Source: Dicyema japonicum
Lineage: Eukaryota; Dicyemida; Rhombozoa; Dicyemidae
Length of the DNA: 64,000 bases
Reading direction: 5' to 3'
NCBI GenBank assembly: GCA_011109175.1
Contig: RDEW01000099.1
Coordinates: forward strand, 26,960 to 90,959
Part shown: one piece after another, positions 22,141 through 32,759 of the stretch
Numbering within the stretch: the stretch's first letter is position 1
Layout: every line of letters begins with the position of its first letter
The notes under the pieces: model-generated
Told to the model about the DNA's origin: nothing
The model's database searches: none
Seen by the model: only the letters and a program-made list of their open reading frames with translations
Position numbers and translations under genes: made by a program

Positions 22141-22388
22141 GCTTAATAAATATATCAATGATCCAAAAGGTCACCAAGGATCTGCGTGAGACTAACAACA
22201 ACAATTTGATTAAGGAAAGAGTTAAGAGTTATTGAGAAGCATTACATCTGAGTCCGATCTGAAANGCTTAATAAATATATCAATGATCCAAAAGGTCACC
22301 AAGGATCTGCGTGAGACTAACAACAACAATTTGATTAAGGAAAGAGTTAAGAATTATTAAGAAGCATTACATCTGAGTCCGATCTGAA
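22141..22388. repeat. tandem duplication with a single N at the junction
   Basis: Bases 22141-22264 recur at 22266-22388, almost identical (GAGTTATTGAG against GAATTATTAAG). The base between them, 22265, is N. A one-base gap between two copies is a typical sign of a scaffold join between overlapping contigs. Confidence 0.85.
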
Positions 22389-22769
22389 AATTTGGACTCT
22401 CCTTCATTTAATTACTCTTTTAGTGTTATGTGCCTACTTATTTTATTTTATATTAAAAAATTAAATAATTGTAAAAATGGAATTTATGGCAATTAAAATG
22501 AATTATGTCATTAAAATCAAAAAAGTGGCAAAAATTGTATCTATAACTTCATAAAAGGTAAAACATTTTAAAAAAATCTTTGTATAATTTTACTCATTAA
22601 TAACAAAATTAATCTTTTCATTAAAATGGCATTTTATGGCAAAATATCATGACATTTATAATTACATAATTAAATTAAAATAACCAATTTTATTTAATTA
22701 ATTTTGATTTTATTGAATAAATAAAATAAATAAATTACATAAATAATATACAACGAATTTTGTCGAGCA
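22389..22769. other. A/T-rich spacer upstream of the TPX2-like gene
   Basis: Nearly pure A/T. It would hold the promoter of the gene that starts at 22770, but no element can be named. The reading frame of exon 1 stays open upstream to about 22740, so an earlier exon is possible. Confidence 0.4.
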
Positions 22770-23253
22770 ATGATACCTGGTGATTCGTTAGAGTATCAAA
22801 AGAATAATTATAAAAGTAATTAAGTAATTTTAATTAATAGAAGTTCAACAGGATAACAAGGTAACAAAAATAATGAAATTAGAAGCCTCAAAATGTCCTA
22901 AAACCTACGATTCCAAAAGAATTCAAGTTTTCGGCTAGCAGGACAAAAAAATGTGAAATTAAGAGCACCCAGCAGTTGGAAGAGGATGAGCTAAGGTATT
23001 GATTAAAGAAACGCTAAGGAAAACATTCAAAGCGAATCCTCTCAATAGAAAGATCCTTACTACTCGATATATACCCCCCAAACCTGAATACAAACCCACT
23101 AAGCCAGTTGTTTCTGCACTAAAGGACAATACCAATCAAAAAGTATTTAAGGCTCGGCCTGTTCCTAAATCTTTATATAAGGCTCAAGAACTTCCAAACA
23201 TAACTCATCCGAAATCTAATCCTCCCAAATCCCCAAACGTTGTGAAAAAATAG
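22770..23253 (+). CDS. miniature TPX2-like spindle assembly protein, four exons
   Basis: TPX2 binds spindle microtubules, importin-alpha and Aurora A. Exons 22770-22815, 22841-22860, 22883-22995 and 23019-23253 are separated by GT...AG introns of 25, 22 and 23 bases; their sum is exactly 138 codons with no internal stop. The 137-residue product has TIPKEFKFSASR near residue 34. It is followed by CEIKSTQQLEEDELRKTFKA, then NPLNRKIL, matching the conserved central TPX2 segment (CKSTxELExEEL...FKAxxLxxxIL). Next comes FKARPVPKSLYKAQELPNIT and a final PKSP. The basic, Pro-rich character fits. Vertebrate TPX2 is over 700 residues; the Aurora-binding N-terminus is not visible, so upstream exons may be missing or lost. 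A broken inverted copy at 26240-26905 keeps the third intron. Confidence 0.82.
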
Positions 23254-23530
23254 ATCTAAAAATTACATTTTGTTTTCCATTATTTTTCTGTTATTTTGAA
23301 TGTTTATTTGAATCATTTTGTTGTGGTATGTTTTGGGGATTTTTCCTGGCCAGGAACCGGATCGTTTATAAAAGACTTACACTAAACAAAAAGAAACAAA
23401 ATATGTTTGAGACCATTATCTGGTTCTCCCTTTTCTATTAGTTATCATAACATTTTTTAATAAAATTGAATAATTTATTACGTAATCCAGCTGAGGTAAT
23501 TGATTGCACAATATTGTCAAAATTAAACTT
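22837..23530. repeat. inverted repeat G, left arm (contains the TPX2-like gene)
   Basis: From about 22837 to 23530 the sequence is repeated in reverse complement at 26240-26905. Matching continues about 275 bases past the stop codon, for example TTTTTCCTGGCCA and CAATATTGTCAAAATT. This points to segmental duplication of genomic DNA, introns included, rather than retroposition. Confidence 0.85.
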
Positions 23531-24829
23531 TAAAATGTTTTTATAATGTCGAGTAACTGAGACCTTTTGACAGACCGTTCCTGAAAAACGAAAGTCCACT
23601 TCGTATTAATTAAGTAATGAATTTTTGCATATTTTTTTATTAATAAAATTACTTAATTAAATTAATTTATTATTAAATACATTTTTGTCTGCATCAATCT
23701 TTGTGGGTTTTTGAAATTTTGTAGTTATTTTCTTTGTATTAATTATAGTCACAAAACTACCAGTATTAATAATATTAGGTTAAATGCTCGGTTGGTTCGT
23801 CAGTGAGCTCCACCTCAAGCTTCACACTAATCAAAAGGCTCTGAGGTACAGAAATGTGATAGACTATGAAAAAACCATATTTTACTTGAAAACCCGAATC
23901 GCTCATGTTATGGATTGTCTTCTCGTTTTTTTTGGTTAGAAATATTGCGGACGTTATTTTCGTTTAGCTGCATTCTACTACTAAATTATAATTTTCATAA
24001 TTTTGTGGCTTTTGCTTCCGAGTACTAATACACTTGCATTTGGGACCCATCGAACTTGGCAAGGTGATAGCAAGAGGCTGAATGGAATAACGACAATTGC
24101 ATAAAGGAAGTTCTTTTAAAAAGCGAATCTACTCAAGTCATCACTTTAGAGGTTTCTCAGCGAGTATTACTGAAGATTCGAAAAGGAGGAAATACTGTGG
24201 TATAGGGGATCAGTTCACCTTCAGTCGATTTCCGTTGAGACATCTGGCAATCAAAGATATCAATTTGATCAGGCGGTAGGACTTTAGAAGGGCAAACCCA
24301 GAATGACAAGACGGCTCTTCAAGACTAATTATTCGAATTTCCATCCGATGAATAATTGCAGTGTTTCATTAAGTATAATTTTTAAAAGAAGACATTACTA
24401 TAGCATCTGAGACCCTGTCGCTTACAATTGAAATCAGAGATACGTAAGGATCGTTAATCAATTTGAAAGTGAGATAAAAGTTTATGAAAATGTCACTCAT
24501 ATTTTCATCAGGAAAGCTGATTTAATTTATAATGCAGCGATTCGAGATATCTTCCAATATATGTCAAAATTGACCAAATCGTCAAATACCTTAAAGACGA
24601 GTCTTTGAATTCTGACTCAAGTCTTATGGTTAAAATCAATTGAGCAAATCGAAAGTGATACGAGTTTGAAAATGGGGGCTGTATTGCTAATCTTTTGCAA
24701 TAAATGGGAAATCAATGAAGAAATATGAATACAATCGACCTCCGAAAATTGGCCACATTTTGAAATTTTTTCTATTTAAAAGTCATGTTCTCTTTATTAT
24801 TGGCTAATTTTTAATTTAAGGCTACTTTG
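23531..24829. other. no gene recognised; scattered coding-like pieces
   Basis: Plus-strand pieces such as IKEVLLKSESTQVITLEVSQ (about 24099-24158) and VKYLKDESLNSDSSLMVKIN (about 24585-24645) look coding-like, but no consistent exon chain was found. They could be exons of an unrecognised gene or transposon remains. Confidence 0.35.
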
Positions 24830-25070
24830 GTCAACGCTTTTTGCCCATTCACAATTGTCGGAAGCGCGGTAGACACACTATAATCCGCGGAAAAAAACAA
24901 TGAGGACAAAAGAGAAAAATTACTAAACGCTACTCGATCGATTCACGTTCTACCCCATCGTTGTTCAGACAACATGGACAACAAGGAGGTAATCTCTTCG
25001 TTTTCTAAATAAACTTTGACGCCTAACTACACTAAAAAGCCATGTCTCACGTAAGAATCGGCAGTTTTTA
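24830..25070 (+). repeat. dispersed repeat F, copy 1
   Basis: Aligns with the reverse complement of 51390-51660. Translation is partly conserved between copies: TIVGSAVDTL and ATRSIHVLPH here, NIVGSTVDTM and STRSINVQPH there. The right end, ACACTAAAAAGCCA, is shared too. The conserved reading suggests a coding transposon fragment of unknown family. Confidence 0.7.
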
Positions 25071-25329
25071 GAGTTGTTCAACGTCGATTATGTCGACGGA
25101 GATCATTTCTGATTGATTTTTTGTTTTAATAAATAATTGATTATCCAAAAAAATTTTTTAATACAAAATTGAAAAAATAAATTTTTATTAACACATCTCT
25201 TGCAATATACTTGTAGATGCTATAACTCGCATTACTTTATTATATATAACTCAAAGTGTAAATTATATAGAAAATGATGCTATTCGTGCTATCAGTTAGC
25301 TGATTGATTCTCACTTTTTCGAAAGAGGA

Positions 25330-25525
25330 TATCGAAAAAAATAATAAATAATTTTTTAATGAATAAAGACAGCTTTTTGAAAGATTATAAAACCGTTTTT
25401 TAAAGCTGCACATATCCCAATGATACCAAAGTTTAATTTTGATATTCACCTCAAGAGTGAAAAACTAATTTTGATTGACAACTGCCCTGCACATTGTGTG
25501 CCGCAAAACTTGGTATAAAAAATAT
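25330..25525 (+). pseudogene. pogo/Tigger-type transposase DDE fragment
   Basis: The plus-strand reading KAAHIPMIPKFNFDIHLKSE continues into KLILIDNCPAHCVPQNLV and then a stop. LILIDNCPAH is the hallmark second-Asp block of the DDE domain in pogo/Tigger transposases (family form LLLxDNAPAHP). No first Asp block is seen upstream. The downstream C-terminal region to about 25900 is too decayed to place. Confidence 0.75.
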
Positions 25526-26239
25526 TGTTTTTCTAAAAATAAACAATAAGATCGAGAAGACGTAAGATATTGTACATACTTTTAGAATTAATATTGCTCA
25601 CTCTTAGTGAGTATTCTAAAGTAAATTTAGCTAATATAGAAATGTTGAGGTTGTTTTGACACAACGTATTTCTTGTCAAACCAACAAACTTTGGGATTTA
25701 TTATCAAATATCAATGATCTTATTAACTTCTAAAATCTTTCTGAAAGTAATTAGTACACTTAGACTTCATTATATGATAATTATGACACACTGGAGGATA
25801 CATTTGTATCACTGACCTCTGAGAGCATTAAAAATCTTGCGAATCGTTATGAATGAAAGAATGATGAAATTAAGGGTTTAGCCATTTTAATGTTTTTAGG
25901 TCGTATTTCAACCATAAATCCATAGGCCATCAATATCATGCCATGTGGAAGACTTTATTGATGTCTACAATCGATCAGATAGATTCCGTTTATTTCCAAC
26001 GAAATAATACGGATTAATTAATTAACAAACAACGTTTCAATCACAGGTGGGACAAACAAAAAATCCTCGGATAGTATCAAAATATTGATACTACTTAGTT
26101 TTTATTTTGATGTTTTTGTTTGAATTAACTATTTATGATAAATCCTCGATATTCATGCAATCTTCATAACAATTAGACCCACAAAGGAGGAAGACCACTG
26201 AAAGTCATGCTCCACGGATTGTGAAGATTTCCAGGATAT
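25526..26239. other. decayed transposase tail or spacer
   Basis: A plus-strand piece at about 25785-25850 (DNYDTLEDTFVSLTSESIKN) may be the C-terminal end of the pogo-like transposase. Otherwise nothing is recognised. Confidence 0.35.
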
Positions 26240-26905
26240 AATTTTGACAATATTGTACAAACAAATACCTCAGCTGGATAACGTAAATAAATTTTCAATT
26301 TATTAAAAAAAATGTTATGATAACTAATCTTAAAGGGAGAACAACTTATTCTTTGTGTATATGTCCTTTATAGACGATCCCAACAATCTGGTTCTTAAAA
26401 CAAATGGTAGAAGCCTCCAATGTTATTAGAAGGATCATCAGTTGCCTTCCTTTACCACTAAGTTACTTTGGCCAGGAAAAATTCCCAAAAATACCACAAC
26501 AGATTAATTCGGATAAACATTCAAAAATTAAAATTTAAAAATAATAAATAAAATATAATTATTAGATCCGCTTTTAGCGAATTTTGACGTTTCGAGGATA
26601 TATAACTGGCAGTTCGTGAGGGTTATATAAAGATCAGGGAACAGATTCCAGTGTCCTTCACTGCCAGATTTCTATTCGTATTGAAAGACTTAGTGGGCTT
26701 GTACTTAGGTTTGGGGGGGGTATATATCGAGTAGCAAGGATCTTTTTATTAAAAGGATTCGCCTTGAATTTTTCCCTTAGTGTTTCTTTAATCGATACTT
26801 TAGCTCATCCTCTTCCAACTATTGGGTATTTTTGATTTCATATCTTTCCTGCTAACTGAAAACTTAAACTTTTGAGGAATCGTTGGCTTCAGTCTACGTG
26901 TTTGA
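26240..26905 (-). pseudogene. inverted broken copy of the TPX2-like gene
   Basis: Reverse complement of 22837-23530. The minus strand reads LKPTIPQKFKFSVSRK, then EIKNTQ, a TAG stop in place of a Gln codon, then LEEDELK. The 23-bp intron of the intact copy is kept at the same place. After it comes EKFKANPFNKKILATRYIPP, then a one-base expansion of the C run near 26717 shifts the frame. The first two introns and exon 2 are largely deleted. With these breaks it cannot make the protein. Confidence 0.85.
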
Positions 26906-27999
26906 ACTAAGGTTTATATAAATGATACTGAATACTCTTTGAGATACTGAGTGAGGTCATCTTCACTGATAGAAACCTTTGTTAGTCTAACTGTGATCAT
27001 TTAAATACACATAATAATACATTTCAAGACAGTTTACAGGTTAAATCGTTGTTAGAAATAACTTGATTGACAGAACATCAAGATTCCAAACCTTTTTTAT
27101 AAAAACTTTAGCTCTCATGATACCTGGAATGATACAATTTATCCACATCCTGTCACAGGGAGACGAAAATAGCAGAAAACGGATCATTGCAAGTTTAAAT
27201 TTTGAATTAATTGGCATAAAAGTTAAATTTCGACCAAATTTGACAGTAGGGGGGTCAATGATATATCTCAGTTGCCTCAGGGTGCACTGCCACTAGTGAA
27301 AATGGTAGTAAAGAAAAACTCAGTCTAATTAATGTTATTTTAAATTTAAGGGGATCAAAGTTACTTTAAGGTGAAGTCTGCTTCTAATTTTTTTTCACTT
27401 TGAAATGCGTCAACAACAAAATGACAGAGACGTAATCACAATTCTTATAATCATAGTTTTCTTATGACAAAGGAAACTGTATGACATTTCAGCCTTCTTA
27501 TTCCTGTCCAACATACAATCATGAGCTAATCATAATGCAACAAACTAACCTGTACCAATAAAACCCGAAATTGTGTCATTTCTGAGAAACTGCAATCTAG
27601 ATCCAACATTTCTAACGTAATGTTGATTTCTTCAACTCTTTAAGGTATTATATCTGTAGTATTCAACAGATTTTGCCAAATTTCAACTCCGTAGTTGATT
27701 TGATTTTTGGATTCAAAATAATTCGCACATTTACTGCTATAATAGGCTGCAATAGAAAAATCAGTTATTTTAATCGACTTATCCACGTTGTGGAAAATAA
27801 AACTAAAATCATAAATATTTCCGGTCATAGTCGTTTTATACCAATGAGACTCATCATAAATGTCGAAACTTGGATTGGTGAATGTAAACTCAGGCTTTTA
27901 TAAGCTATAATATTATTTTGAATAATGATTCTTATTGTACCTATCCACATTAGAATTCCACTTTTTATCAGATTGGGTTAATTCACTATATTGGCTCGA
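26906..27999. other. no gene recognised
   Basis: A/T-rich. The overlapping plus and minus readings at 27640-27903 and the 77-codon reading at 27063-27296 have no family signature. Confidence 0.35.
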
Positions 28000-28290
28000 G
28001 ATTTGAAGCGATGTCGCTATTCGTTTTGTTTCTGCATTGGACGGAGACAATCTTGTGCGAATGGAAGAAAATTTCCTCCGAAATGTTTCAAACACCACCT
28101 CTATGGGCGTCCACTTCTTATAATGAGAAGAGGAGATGTCTACGATGTGCGAGGGAGCATGAACTAACTGAATGTAGCGAGATATCTGGGACCAGAATGA
28201 ATTGCATCAATTGTGGCTCGACCGCACATTGTACAAGATGCGGTGGATGTTCAGTCGCTAAAAAGCTGAACAAACTCAGTTGAGGAGATC
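28000..28290 (+). pseudogene. retrotransposon ORF1/gag-like zinc-knuckle region
   Basis: The reading RCLRCAREHELTEC (about 28134-28175) and CINCGSTAHCTRC (about 28203-28241) are two consecutive Cys-Cys-His-Cys knuckles, the RNA-binding module of LINE ORF1 and gag proteins. The frame ends soon after. Endonuclease sequence in the same orientation follows at 28540, so this is probably the 5' part of one LINE whose later parts are at 28540-28690 and 30390-30910. Confidence 0.72.
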
Positions 28291-28539
28291 CATGAAAAAC
28301 GATAAACATGAGATATTGGAAAGGCATGGACAGCAAAGACAGTTACAGTTAAGCTGGTTTCCAAAATAACTTGAAGGTCTGATGATAAATTTATACTGAA
28401 ATTTTGGAGATAATCTCAAGAGCTCGATTGCGTAAGTGGATTTAACAAAAATGGTGACCTAGGGTCTGAAGAAGCAAGGTTTCCCAAATGCTTGAGAATA
28501 GTGATAGTGAAAGTCCGCTACTTAAGAAAGAGGTATAAT

Positions 28540-28690
28540 GAACTATTTTTGTAGCGGCCTCTAACGTCGATATTTTGGTGATCAACGAAACAAAGTTAAG
28601 GAAGGAGGAAAGTAAACTACTGAGTTGATACAAGTCTGTTGATATTCTATGGAAAGATGGAGTAGTTGGTGGTACGGGGATGTCTATTTT
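28540..28690 (+). pseudogene. LINE APE endonuclease fragment
   Basis: The reading SNVDILVINETKLRKEESKL matches the N-terminal catalytic block of LINE endonucleases (DIhhhxETKL), with the key Glu. After a stop, YKSVDILWKDGVVGGTGMSI follows, the usual RxDRxxGRGGGVAI-like block. The later endonuclease motifs are not recognisable. Confidence 0.72.
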
Positions 28691-29529
28691 CTATCGGTAT
28701 TTCCCAATCTAGTATCGTTTTAATATATTTTGTGAATTCGGATGCGTCGATGTCTGTTGTGGGGATGCGGATTCTAAAAAGCTAGAGACATGTTAAATAG
28801 AGATTTCTAAGTTCGACAACAAAAATTGATGTTACCAGTTATGAAAGTAATAAACGAACCGGGGTGGAGTGCGTCATAGTTCCTGTCTGAAACTGTTGAA
28901 TTTAAAGTTCTAACATTTGAAGAACCGAATCATTTTTGTTATGACAGGGGCAAAAAACTTTGATTTGTTCTTGTCCCGTCTCCACTTTTCGGTTATAGTA
29001 CATTAGAGCATAAAGGATATTTAAAGTTACCGTATCCCTCGGGAACTTTGTATAAGTTTGAAACTACGGATATTGTTAAAAATGTTTTCTTTCAGATGTG
29101 TATAGATTGGAACTATTTTTGACTCTTCCTGATTCCAGACGATGTATCTACGTGTATATATTAAAAGGATATTTTCAAAGAAGATTAATGAAAATTTCGC
29201 GACAAACAGTTATTAATTTGATTCGTGAGAGGAACTGAATAACGAGAAGTAGAGATGTAGTATAGACAGAATAGGGAAGATATCTCCGGAAGGATTCTCT
29301 AGTCATAACGGGTATTAATAAAATAAGGAAAGATATTTAGGAAAAGAAATTAAAGAAAGAAACCTACAAACATGTTTAGCTTATTCAACTCATAAGGGAG
29401 AAATCTATATTGAAAAAGGTCCCCGAACTAGGGAAACCGAAAAAAAACTTACTGAGCAATAGGCTTGTGTATTCTAAGCATTGAGGAGTACTTCAATACT
29501 TTCTAAAACAAAGCTGAGTGAAATACCAG
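28691..29529. other. decayed LINE interior
   Basis: Between endonuclease and RT thumb pieces of probably the same LINE. The only recognisable piece is KKVPELGKPKKN at about 29410-29450, also found as RKYPELGQPKNSS at 43935-43975, so it is part of a repeated LINE linker. Confidence 0.45.
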
Positions 29530-30215
29530 CAAAGCCTTAAGTAGATAGCCAGTATTGTGTACACGTGGGGTCACGTAGAACAGACAAGCGTTAATCCATA
29601 TGCCATAAAGTTATAAAAAGTGATATCCGAAGAAAATCAGTCTAGTAATGACCCCTTCTGCATATCACAGAAACCAAGCTCTTACAAACTTCAGAATTAC
29701 TAAGCTATGAGAAAGTACTAAAATCGTTGACTCGTTAGCTATTATTGTGCACACGTGGCATCATGTCGAGTCGAGCTATGGACCATCAACCATTACCCTA
29801 CAAAATATTATGAGGGGAAGGCTAGTCTAGTCATACCTCTAATTCACATCTCCCAAAAGAATCAATCTTTGAGAAATTCCAGAAAATTGTTATGCCGACT
29901 GCCAGTATAGGGCACATGAAGTGTCACGTGGTCAAGTTGAGCTTTGGGTAATCAGCCATTACTACAAACTATTAGTGGAAGAGGCCAGTCTAGTCATGAC
30001 CCTTTCTTCATATCTCCCAAAACCAAACTCTGAGATAGTCAAAAACAAAGCTCTAGAATTTCGAAAAAAAAGTTATGCCGTTTGCCAGTATGGGGGCACA
30101 CTTTGTGTCACGTGGTAGAGTCGAGCTTTGGGTCATCACCCATTACCTTACAAACTATTAAGCAGGGACGCTAATCCAGTCATTCATCTTTTTCACATCT
30201 CCACGATTTAGATAT
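29530..30215. repeat. 165-bp satellite, array 2 (about 4 units)
   Basis: Landmark blocks related to GTGTCACGTGGTCGAGTCGAG lie at about 29567, 29757, 29919 and 30106. The inter-unit block CATTACC.TACAAA.TATTA and the GGCCAGTCTAGTCATGACC block are also shared with array 1 (18240-18850). Units vary from about 160 to 190 bases. The array sits between LINE fragments in the same orientation and may have been inserted into that LINE or captured between two pieces. Confidence 0.85.
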
Positions 30216-30389
30216 AAACAAGTTGAACGAAGAAATATACTATTTCTGTCATAAAAAGGAATAAAATAGCCATCTGGAAGAAGAGAACAAAGGATTTTCT
30301 CTAGGACCTTCAGAATGACTAATCGTGAATAATTAGAGAATGATTTCTCATGTGAATGATGAAATAATCTACAAAGTTATAATTGTTCT

Positions 30390-30910
30390 AGAATATTCTA
30401 GAAGTCAAAGTTGAATCTGCCAGGACCTTTTTTGCCTGTTTGTCGAAGAGTCAGAATCATGTATTTAGGAGTCCATTTTGAACTTCCGTTTGATTCGATT
30501 TAGCAAATTAGCGAACTAAAGGAGTTGATTAATAAGAATAAGATCATTTCTGACGCTGTTGAAATTTTTAAACAAGTCAGATCTGGGATTTTGTGATCTC
30601 ATTTAACGACAGTATTCCTGATGATACTATCAAATTTGAACTGGTCTACAACAATGAGATCTCTTTTTTAGATATCCAAATTTTGGAGAGATTGATGTAT
30701 AAGTGATTTTTGTGTGTAGAAACTGCTGGAGGACCGGCTTGAGGATGCCTGGAATATCCTTGATGGCCTTCTACACAAATATAAATATCTGAAAATCTGA
30801 AATTAATACGTGAGCGTCATAACTCGATCATTCGTGCCATTAATGAATCTTCTAGGGTTGATGCGATTTATATTTGAGAAATGGGAAGATGAGTTAAAAC
30901 AGAAGTTATC
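30390..30910 (+). pseudogene. LINE RT thumb and C-terminal region
   Basis: The reading SRVNLPGPFLPVCRRVRIMY with LGVHFELPFDS then ISELKELINKNKIISDAV is the post-palm block (VxYLGVxF...) of a LINE reverse transcriptase. Further downstream EDAWNILDGLLHKYKYL may be the C-terminal tail. It is frameshifted several times. Confidence 0.6.
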
Positions 30911-31011
30911 TGATCAACAAAGTTAATTAATAAGTTTAATTATTCGTATTAATAAAATAGTTTTTTGCTTTCTAATTTAAATTAAAAAAATAGTTTTTTT
31001 CTAATAAATAT

Positions 31012-31090
31012 ATAGCGGCTGCCCTGACTCGTAGCTCTTCTCAGGATGGCGAGCAAGATTCGCTCAAATAGCCAGGATCTCCTGTTTGTG
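31012..31090 (-). mobile_element. LINE 3'-end fragment, antisense
   Basis: The reverse complement reads GAGATCCTGGCTATTTGAGC, GAATCTTGCTCGCCATCCTGAG and GGCAGCCGC. This is a diverged copy of the terminal block at 13985-14076 and 16583-16670. The GCGGC end points to the left, at 31018. Confidence 0.65.
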
Positions 31091-31508
31091 TAGGGATCCG
31101 ATTCCCTTGACGATTCAAGAATTCCAGCGTCGCAGGTGGTAAAGTCTTAACTTTTTATTAAGGAAAGAAAAGGGAGTAAACGGTTTTAGAAATCAAAAAG
31201 AATTTTAAATCGATTTAATAAACTAAGTTATTGTCGTATAGTATGAGATTAATTAGATTTTAATATTTCAATTTTAAATTAGACCCGATTTTTTGGATTA
31301 CCCACCTGTCTTGACCATCTCTTCGGAATTAAACTTTAACATTTGGCGCGTGACCTGACCACGTGACCAAATTTTCGTAGTGTAGACACGTATTAAAAAA
31401 ATAAATAAGTAATTAACAGTATAATTAAATAGTAAAATTAAAGCTTATATTTGTTCTTTTAACTGTATTTCTAACTTAGTTGGAGATATCTAATTTTGGA
31501 AAAAATTA

Positions 31509-31830
31509 GCCGCGTGGCGCCATGTGGTGCTGCGTTGTTAATTGATTGAAGTTTCTGCTTGCTTGTCTGTTCATCCTCTCTCTTCCTATTAGAGTGGCGT
31601 CATGTGATCCACCTGTCTAGGTTACGCCCAGTGCCAGGCCGGCACGAAAAAGGATCATTTGCTCTTCCCCACTCCACTGGAGGGTTTCCACAACTGCATG
31701 TAATGGACGTCTTACCTTTTATGCTGATTCCGGGTGGACTCTGTTTCTGTAGAAGTGGAAACTGGATACACTTAATTAGTTGTTTAACTTCTTTCTCGGT
31801 GTATCCGGGGTTAATAAATTAAATTAATTA
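31509..31830 (+). mobile_element. GCCGC-head / AATAAA-tail element
   Basis: Starts GCCGCGTGGCGCCATGTGGT and ends TTCTCGGTGTATCCGGGGTT with an AATAAATTAAAT tail. The head recurs at 45512 (GCCGCATGACGTCATGTGGT) and 43890. The tail recurs at 45240-45355 and, more loosely, at 43800-43850. A short non-autonomous retroelement or LINE UTR pair is the best guess. The 87-codon reading inside (31559-31822) is not recognised. Confidence 0.6.
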
Positions 31831-31879
31831 ATATCTAATTTTAGTTAGAAATAAGGCATTTGTACGGACAACGTGATGA

Positions 31880-32480
31880 AAACTAAGGTCCTTGATATTA
31901 CAGTAAAGCGAAGTCAATATCCGGTATTGTCTTCACGTGGTGTCACCTGGACCAGACAACCGTCAAGCCATACGCAATCACCTTCTAAAAGTGTTATCCG
32001 GATAGTCCAGTAGAGCCATGAACCATACTTCACTATTTGTCGATTCTATGGTCCGGGAGAGTCAAGTAAAGTGCAAGTCAATAGCCATTATTTTTCTACA
32101 CGTAGTGTCATCTAAACCAGACAACCGTCGAGCCATAAGCAATCACCTTCTAAAAGTGTTTTCCAGTGAATTTTATTTAAGCATTGAGCCAAACGTTGCT
32201 ACTTCCAGAAACTAAGATTCTGGAGAGTTTTGTTAAGCGTTGAGTTAATAGCGATTATTGTCACCTGGACAGAAATGCGTTGAGCATATGCAATTACCTT
32301 TCTAAAATGTTATCCAAGGAAGTCAATTCAAGCCTAGTGCCATACTTCTCCACTCCACAAATTTATGATCCGGAAGATTAGATTAAAGCGTTGAGTCAAT
32401 AGCCAGTAATTTCCACACGTAATGTCACCTGGACCTGACAAGTGTTGAAAACATAAGCAATTTCCTTGGAAAATTAAAAT
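31880..32480. repeat. 165-bp satellite, array 3 (diverged subfamily)
   Basis: Blocks GTGTCACCTGGACCAGACAA (31940), GTGTCATCTAAACCAGACAA (32104), TTGTCACCTGGACAGAAATG (32255) and ATGTCACCTGGACCTGACAA (32422) give periods of about 150-167 bases. Shared inner blocks are GCAATCACCTTCTAAAAGTG and AAGTCAATAGCCA. The unit is clearly related to arrays 1 and 2 but forms its own subfamily. Confidence 0.85.
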
Positions 32481-32759
32481 TGTAATAATTTCTCGCATAT
32501 TTTGATCTAATCCGATTATGGTCAGCCTGAGGTATAAAAATTTTTTTTAAGTTAATACAATTAATTCTTAACCCATCTGGTTATAAAAATTGATTACTTA
32601 TCCGACATCTTCAAAAAATGGGGACGTGAGGTTACTTCCATATTGAGGAGATGAAGATATTGGGTAAACTAGAACCGAGCTACGTCATGAGTTTATATAT
32701 CCGACCAATTAACCACCAACTGAATAAGCGCTTGTTTTCAGTCTAAAAATGGTAGTTTA

